Part shown: piece after piece, positions 8,368-12,800 of the stretch
How positions within the stretch are numbered: position 1 is the first letter of the stretch
Layout: each line of letters starts with the position of its first letter
DNA from: Fimenecus sp045611635
GTDB taxonomy: Bacteria; Bacillota; Clostridia; Oscillospirales; Acutalibacteraceae
Direction of reading: 5' to 3'
Assembly (NCBI GenBank): GCA_045611635.1
Contig: JAZKXL010000009.1
Coordinates: forward strand, 1 to 12,800
DNA length: 12,800 nt
Position numbers and translations under genes: made by a program
The notes under the pieces: model-generated
Told to the model about the DNA's origin: nothing
What the model saw: only the letters and a program-made list of their open reading frames with translations
Databases searched by the model: none

Positions 8368-8402
8368 AAAAAAGCTACCTTTTTAACAAAGATAGCTTTT
8401 TT
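8368..8402 (-). terminator. Intrinsic terminator of the GH2 gene
   Basis: Just past the GH2 stop on the minus strand: AAAAAAGCTATC, an 11-base loop, then GGTAGCTTTTTT (arms 8391-8402 and 8368-8379, with one G-T pair). The T-run of the second arm serves as the U-tract. The symmetry gives a T-run on the plus strand too, but no plus-strand gene needs it. Confidence 0.85.
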
Positions 8403-8407
8403 ATTAT

Positions 8408-10678
8408 TTATTTATTTTTATTTGGTGCTTTAACCTTATTGAGTTTAGCATTCAACTCAAGAATTTGTTCTTTTGTGAATGAGCCACCAAGCATTGAAAT
8501 ACAACGCTTAATTGTAAATCCTTTAGCCATACCATAAATATTTTTAAGCATCGCAGGTGTTACTTTGAAGCCAGCAATTACGCCGCCACCTTTTTTCTCT
8601 TCACCGTTTTCGTCTTTGCCACCGCTCATAGAGTTTTTAAGCATCATAAGGAACTTAACCATTACAAGCTTACCACCAAATGTGCTCATAATATCACCAA
8701 TAGTGTTATTGATTGAAAGGTAACCGTCAGGAGTGTTGATTTCAAACCAGTTAATAACCTGACCTTCTTCTTTCATAATGTAGCTTTCATTTGGAGTGTC
8801 AACCTTGTTGATTGTTGCAGTATCTTCAAGGTCACCTGCAACAACTTTAAGCTCAGTTGTACCTTCATTCTTAACTTCAAAATAGAAGAATGGGTATTTA
8901 CCTTTTGTTTGCTTGCCAACGCTTACGCCATTTGCAAAAAGTTCAACCTCAGGTTGGTTAGAATATACAGTAACCTTTGTTACGTCTTCAACTCTATCAA
9001 TATATCTCTTACTGCAAAGGTGAACCATTGGTTTTTCTGAAAGCCATGCCTGATATGCATAGAAACTGTCTTTCTTGTACTTTCTATCAAATGTAACAAG
9101 ACCCTTGTGGTTCATACCGTTTTCGCCACCTTCGTTACGAGCGTCAGCAGCAAAGTCGAACATATTCCAAACGTGAGTTGCCCAAAGATAAGGTCTATCA
9201 GCAATTTGCTTGATAAGTTCTTCGTGATAGTATGACTGATATTCTTCAGTATAGTCGCCTTGAACTGGGTTTGATGTGTGCCAGTCAAGAGCTTCACAAC
9301 CGTATTCACTAATACCGATTGCTTTTTTAGGGTATTTCTTATGGAAATCGTCAAACCAAGGTCCATTCATATCAGTTGTACCACCATACCAACCGAAATA
9401 GTGGTTGTATGAAAGTACGTCAGAAATTTGAACATATTCGTCATCAGGTGAACACATAGTAACTGATGCGATTGTTGTAGGACGAGTTTTGTCTATTTTG
9501 TGACAAAGGTCATTAAGGTCTTTGTGATTCTTAACAAGGTCAGGTGTTGAACCTGCAATAGAAATTTCGTTTGAAAGACCCCAAACAACAATTGATGGGT
9601 GATTATAGTTTTGAATAACAAGTTCTTTCATTTGTGAAATTGTGTTGTCATAACCATTATTCATATGGCTTGAAATATATGGAATTTCAGCCCAAAGAAC
9701 AAGACCTGATTCGTCACAAAGGTCATAGAAATATTGTGAGTGCTGATAGTGAGCAAGACGGATTGTATTTGCACCCATTTCAAGAATAAGCTCAAGGTCT
9801 TCCTTGTGCATTTCTTTTGTGAGAGCATTACCTACATCAGGTCTATCTTGGTGACGAGATACGCCACGAAGAGGGTATTCGCGACCATTAAGAATAAATC
9901 CTTTTTCAGGGTCAATTTTGAATGTGCGACAACCAAAACGAGTTGAAACTTCATCAACTTCTACGCCGTCACAAATAAGTGTTGCCTTTGCTGTGTAAAG
10001 ATATGGGTCAGCAAGACCGTCCCAAAGATGAACATTTTTGATTTCAAATTCAGCATCGTCATCATCTTCTTTTGAAGCAATAACTTCACCGTCAGCAATA
10101 ATTTCATAACGAACTTTGCAGTCTTTGTTTTTGAAGAATGTTTTAATTTCAATTTCAGCATCTTCGCCCTTGATTTCAGGTGTTACCATAATAGCAGGTG
10201 AGCCATAGTAATCAAGGTCAAAGTGACATTCAGGAACACCAATAACACTTACGTCACGGTAAATACCGCCATAGAATGTAAAGTCAGCTTGTTGTGGATA
10301 AACTCTATCATTTGCTGAGTTGTCAACTGCAACAACAAGTAAATTTTCATCTTTAACATCATCAAGTTTTACACGGAATGTTGAATAACCACCATCGTGC
10401 TTTGTAATGCTCTTACCATTCCAAAAAACTTCGCAAGAAGAGTTTACACCTTCAAATTGAAGATATTTAACTGCACCTTCAGGTAATTCATCAGCTTTAA
10501 TATCCTTTGCAAAGTAGCAAGTGCCTCTATAATAATCGTTACCGCCGTCTTGACCGTCTATGCCATTCCAAGTATATGGCAAGTCAAGTGCTTCTCAATC
10601 AGTAGGGAGTGTAGCAGGTGCTGCTTTTGCATTCTTTGAGAAAATCCAACTGCTGTTAATAACTTTAATATTTCTCAT
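8408..10678 (-). CDS. GH2 beta-galactosidase-like glycosidase, interrupted by in-frame UGA at codon 28
   Basis: A retaining glycoside hydrolase of family 2. From ATG 10678 (GGAGG at 10684-10688, 5 bases upstream) the frame is 756 codons, but codon 28 (10597-10595) is TGA, one base from the Trp codon TGG. Family-like sequence continues on both sides: NSSWIFSKN before it and LPYTWNGIDGQDGGNDYYRG after it. The rest is intact: a jelly-roll sugar-binding domain with YGGIYRDV, an immunoglobulin-like domain, then a barrel starting near LNGREYPLRGVSRHQD. The acid/base is E371 (WGLSNEIS) and the nucleophile E458 (IGISEYGCEAL). An Ig-like domain (about 575-630) and an unassigned helical end of about 120 residues follow. 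There is no signal peptide, so it is cytoplasmic. If the UGA is real, only a 27-residue peptide or a form restarted at TTG 10582 (724 residues) would be made. Specificity (galactoside or other beta-hexoside) is inferred from family resemblance only. Confidence 0.82.
10595..10597 (-). other. In-frame UGA codon in the GH2 gene
   Basis: The plus strand reads TCA where CCA would restore TGG (Trp) on the minus strand. The stop falls at codon 28 of the homology-supported frame, in the context GAT TGA GAA. Every other gene in the window uses TGG for Trp and has no internal TGA, so a single transition, a population variant or a sequence error explains it more simply than a changed genetic code. Confidence 0.85.
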
Positions 10679-10683
10679 AATAA

Positions 10684-10688
10684 CCTCC
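10684..10688 (-). promoter_or_regulatory. Ribosome binding site of full-length GH2
   Basis: GGAGG on the minus strand, 5 bases before the ATG at 10678. It supports the longer start upstream of the UGA. The later TTG at 10582 has only a weak GAGAAG, which overlaps the UGA codon. Confidence 0.75.
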
Positions 10689-10721
10689 ATAAAAGTATAA
10701 CAAGAATTTTATATCTTAACA

Positions 10722-10751
10722 ATTATACAATAATACCCAACACAATTTCAA
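10722..10751 (-). promoter_or_regulatory. Probable promoter of the GH2 gene
   Basis: On the minus strand TTGAAA (10751-10746), an 18-base spacer, then TATAAT (10727-10722). The transcript would begin near 10714, about 35 bases before the ATG. The -35 lies within the loop of the hairpin at 10733-10777. Confidence 0.55.
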
Positions 10752-10777
10752 CTGAAAATTAACATTGTGTTGGGTAT
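10733..10777 (-). terminator. Hairpin after the PRPP synthetase gene, probable terminator
   Basis: A 14-bp perfect inverted repeat (ATACCCAACACAAT at 10733-10746 and its complement at 10764-10777) with a 17-base loop, lying 26 bases past the stop of the PRPP synthetase gene. On the minus strand the sequence after the hairpin is only AT-rich (TATTGTATAATTG), while the cleaner T-run (ATTTTTG) is on the plus side. Termination of the minus-strand gene is therefore likely but not certain. Confidence 0.55.
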
Positions 10778-10802
10778 ATTTTTGTTAAATATTGTAAAAT
10801 TT

Positions 10803-11972
10803 TTACTTAAGTCCTGCTTTTTTAAGAAGAATATCAATCTTATCAGCTGGGTCAAGAAGTTTGCTTACTGACTTGTCGTGGTTAAGAGTGTCAATAATGT
10901 ATGAAAGATATTTTGAAAGTTCAACTTCGCAATACCAATCACGCTTTTTAAGTTCAGGCATACGGTAAACAAGGTTTGTTGTGAATACCTTATCAAAAAG
11001 ACCATCACGATAAGCTTTATCAAAAGAATCAAGACCTGCGTTGAAAAGACCAAATGCAGAGAAAATGAATACTCTGTTTGCACCAAGTTCTTTGATTTTT
11101 CTTGAAACATCAAGCATTGATTCACCTGATGAAATCATATCGTCGATAATAATAACGTCTTTGCCTTCAACATTTGAACCAAGGAAAGAGTGTTCAACAA
11201 TTGGGTTTCTACCGTCAACGATTCTTGAATAGTCACGGCGTTTGTAGAACATACCAAGGTCAAGACCTAAATAGTTTGAATATTGCATACAACGGCTCAT
11301 AGCACCTTCGTCAGGTGAAATAATCATTGTGTGTTCTTTGTCAAGTTTAAGTCCGTCAACATTGTTAACAAGTGCCTTAATCATTTGATAAGCAGGTGAA
11401 ATGCTTTCAAATCCGTGAAGAGGAATTGCATTTTGAACACGAGCATCGTGAGCATCAAAAGTGATGATGTTGTCAACGCCCATTGAGAGACAAAGTTCTT
11501 GAAGCATAACTGCACAGTCGAGAGATTCTCTTGAAGAACGCTTGTGCTGTCTTCCTTCATAAAGCATTGGCATAATAACAGTGATTGTTTTTGCCTTACC
11601 ACCGATTGCAGAAATTGCTCTCTTAAGGTTAGCATAGTGGTCATCAGGACTCATAGGAACTGTCTGACCATACATTTTGTATGTAACACCGTGGTTAAAC
11701 GCATCGATGAGAATGTATATGTCATATCCACGAACTGACTCGTGAAGAGAACACTTACCTTCACCTGTACCAAAACGAGGGAAAGTAGCATTAAGGATAT
11801 AAGTATCTCTTTCATAACCTGAAAAAGCAATTGTTGTTTTGTGCTCTGAATCCTGTTGCTTACGCCATTTTACAAGGTAACGGTCAATTTTTTCTGCCAT
11901 TTCTTCGCATCCCGGTAAAGCAATAATACCGAGAGGGCCATTTGGTACTGTGGTAATTTCTCTGTCTGCCAT
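10803..11972 (-). CDS. prs: Ribose-phosphate pyrophosphokinase (PRPP synthetase), divergent long form
   Basis: Makes PRPP from ribose 5-phosphate and ATP, supplying purine, pyrimidine, His, Trp and NAD synthesis; cytoplasmic. The 389 residues contain two phosphoribosyltransferase-type halves. Visible are ESVRGYDIYILID (79-91), the SPDDHYANLKRAISAI segment, the loop MLYEGRQHKRSSRES, TFDAHDARVQ (171-180) where the classical enzyme has DLHA.QIQ, ISPDEGAMSR, and the PRPP-binding loop DVIIIDDMISSGES (272-285). It is about 70 residues longer than the classical enzyme, with extra sequence at the N-terminus (an insert near 36-63) and an unusual C-terminal end. The ATG at 11972 has GGAGG 7 bases upstream (11980-11984). 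It probably has its own transcript, with 110 bases separating it from the transporter gene upstream. The deviations from canonical motifs leave a small chance of a related phosphoribosyl enzyme. Confidence 0.85.
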   Translation of the reverse strand: MADREITTVPNGPLGIIALPGCEEMAEKIDRYLVKWRKQQDSEHKTTIAFSGYERDTYILNATFPRFGTGEGKCSLHESVRGYDIYILIDAFNHGVTYKMYGQTVPMSPDDHYANLKRAISAIGGKAKTITVIMPMLYEGRQHKRSSRESLDCAVMLQELCLSMGVDNIITFDAHDARVQNAIPLHGFESISPAYQMIKALVNNVDGLKLDKEHTMIISPDEGAMSRCMQYSNYLGLDLGMFYKRRDYSRIVDGRNPIVEHSFLGSNVEGKDVIIIDDMISSGESMLDVSRKIKELGANRVFIFSAFGLFNAGLDSFDKAYRDGLFDKVFTTNLVYRMPELKKRDWYCEVELSKYLSYIIDTLNHDKSVSKLLDPADKIDILLKKAGLK

Positions 11973-11979
11973 AATTTAA

Positions 11980-11984
11980 CCTCC
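11980..11984 (-). promoter_or_regulatory. Ribosome binding site of the PRPP synthetase gene
   Basis: GGAGG on the minus strand, 7 bases before ATG 11972. The rest of the 11985-12082 gap is very AT-rich. It contains TATAGT-like words but no convincing -35/-10 pair and no hairpin that would end the upstream transporter gene. Confidence 0.7.
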
Positions 11985-12082
11985 GCAAATTTGAAAACTT
12001 AAAACTATATGTAATTGTTTAACATATATATTCTACTATATTTTGTGGTTTTTGCAATAGAAATTTAATAAAAAAATAAAAT

Positions 12083-12800
12083 TTAGTTAAAAGAGTGCTC
12101 AATTGTTATAACTGCAAAATATCTTTCGTTTATTTTGCTTAATTTGTTTTCAATTTCACCCCGTACTTCATCGTTGCTTAAGTGATATTTGTGCGGAATA
12201 ATCAAATCAAAAATCAAATTTGTGTGTGTAGGTCCATCAACAACCCTAAAATCATGAATTGACATTTCGTTTGAAATTTCAGTAATAAGTAAGCTTGTCA
12301 TTTGACGCAAAGCGTTGATTTTTTCATCATCAACAACAATAGGGTCCATATGGATTGAAATAATCATTCCGTATTCGTTCAAAATGTCACGCTCAATAAG
12401 GTCAATAACATCATGGATTTCCATAATATTTTCATTTGAAGGCACTTCTGCGTGAGCCGATGCAAATTTTCTTCCTGGACCATAATCATGAATAATCATA
12501 TCATGTACGCCAACAATTTTGTCGTATGAAAGAATTTTGTTTGTGATTTCTTCAACAAATTCTTTTTCAGCAGGTTTACCTAAAAGGTCAGCCATTGTAT
12601 CTTTAAGAATATTAAAACCTGCCATAAAAATAAAGCAAGCAACAATAATGCCTAAATATCCGTCAATATTGATATTCGAGAAAGCTGATACAATAATTGC
12701 AATTGCTGCAACACCTGTAGCAAGACAGTCGCTGAAACAGTCCTTCATAACCGCAATCATAGGTGCCGAGTTGATTTTTTTGCCTAATTTTTTGTTGAAA
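12083..12800 (-). CDS. Cation diffusion facilitator family transporter, N-terminus beyond window
   Basis: C-terminal 238 residues of a divalent metal/proton antiporter in the cytoplasmic membrane; the frame is open to the window edge, so the true start lies outside. The visible part begins inside the loop before transmembrane segment V (KLGKKINSAPMIAVMKDCFSDC). It has the DxxxD metal-site pair, then membrane segments V (about CLATGVAAIAIIVSAFS) and VI (GYLGIIVACFIFMAGFNIL), then LLGKPAEKEFVEEI leading into the cytoplasmic dimerisation domain (VGVHDMIIHDYGPGRKFASAHAEV, ISIHMDP). About 75 further residues (from about MTSLLITEI) form a second domain-like stretch with DFRVVDGPTHTNLIFDLIIP. Classical zinc exporters have HxxxD in segment V; two Asp suggest Mn or Fe instead, by family rule only. 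It ends at TAA 12083 with no clear terminator after it. Confidence 0.9.
   Translation of the reverse strand, partial: FNKKLGKKINSAPMIAVMKDCFSDCLATGVAAIAIIVSAFSNINIDGYLGIIVACFIFMAGFNILKDTMADLLGKPAEKEFVEEITNKILSYDKIVGVHDMIIHDYGPGRKFASAHAEVPSNENIMEIHDVIDLIERDILNEYGMIISIHMDPIVVDDEKINALRQMTSLLITEISNEMSIHDFRVVDGPTHTNLIFDLIIPHKYHLSNDEVRGEIENKLSKINERYFAVITIEHSFN

Noticed and set aside
10595..10597. Selenocysteine or genome-wide UGA recoding
   Set aside because: The expected residue is Trp rather than Cys, the other genes have no internal TGA, and nadB appears to use TGA as its stop. Read-through of that stop would add only two residues, so nadB alone is not decisive.
10694..10722. TTGTTA-17-TATACT promoter for GH2
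   Set aside because: The spacing is good, but the transcript would start around 10687, inside the ribosome binding site. The promoter at 10722-10751 fits better.
11985..12060. Riboswitch or purine-regulator site upstream of the PRPP synthetase gene
   Set aside because: The stretch is AT-rich, with no conserved helices or inverted repeats that I could identify.

Overview
The window is AT-rich, has Shine-Dalgarno sites close to AGGAGG, a textbook sigma-A promoter, and intrinsic terminators. Its proteins look like those of low-GC Firmicutes. I read it as a member of the Clostridia, most likely an anaerobic gut lineage near the Ruminococcaceae/Oscillospiraceae. That placement is an inference from protein style, not a measured match. 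The coding density and pairing of genes look like ordinary chromosome. I see no insertion sequence, phage gene, tRNA, rRNA, CRISPR array or origin.

Plus strand, about 1-6720: a tightly packed run of nadB (L-aspartate oxidase), nadC (quinolinate phosphoribosyltransferase), folC (folylpolyglutamate synthase) and a GH38 alpha-mannosidase. It ends at a strong, nearly symmetrical hairpin terminator (6683-6715). nadB and nadC overlap by 4 bases, nadC and folC are 1 base apart, and folC and the mannosidase are 14 bases apart, so one transcript is likely. NadB and NadC give two steps of de novo NAD synthesis. The partner quinolinate synthase (NadA) is not in the window and may lie just upstream.

Minus strand, about 6740-12800, reading right to left: the C-terminal part of a cation diffusion facilitator transporter (cut by the window edge), an atypical 389-residue ribose-phosphate pyrophosphokinase, a GH2 beta-galactosidase-like enzyme with an in-frame UGA at codon 28, and a single-pass membrane zinc-ribbon protein. 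The last has its own clear promoter and terminators on both sides.

The two most unusual items are the zinc-ribbon protein and the interrupted GH2 gene. The zinc-ribbon protein ends in about 90 residues made almost entirely of Asp and Tyr, predicted to lie outside the cell, and has a 12-base tandem repeat coding a Pro-Asn linker before its membrane segment. The GH2 frame has UGA where a Trp codon differs by one base, and its homology continues on both sides. No wholly new multi-gene system is evident. The remainder is housekeeping metabolism plus cytoplasmic glycan breakdown.
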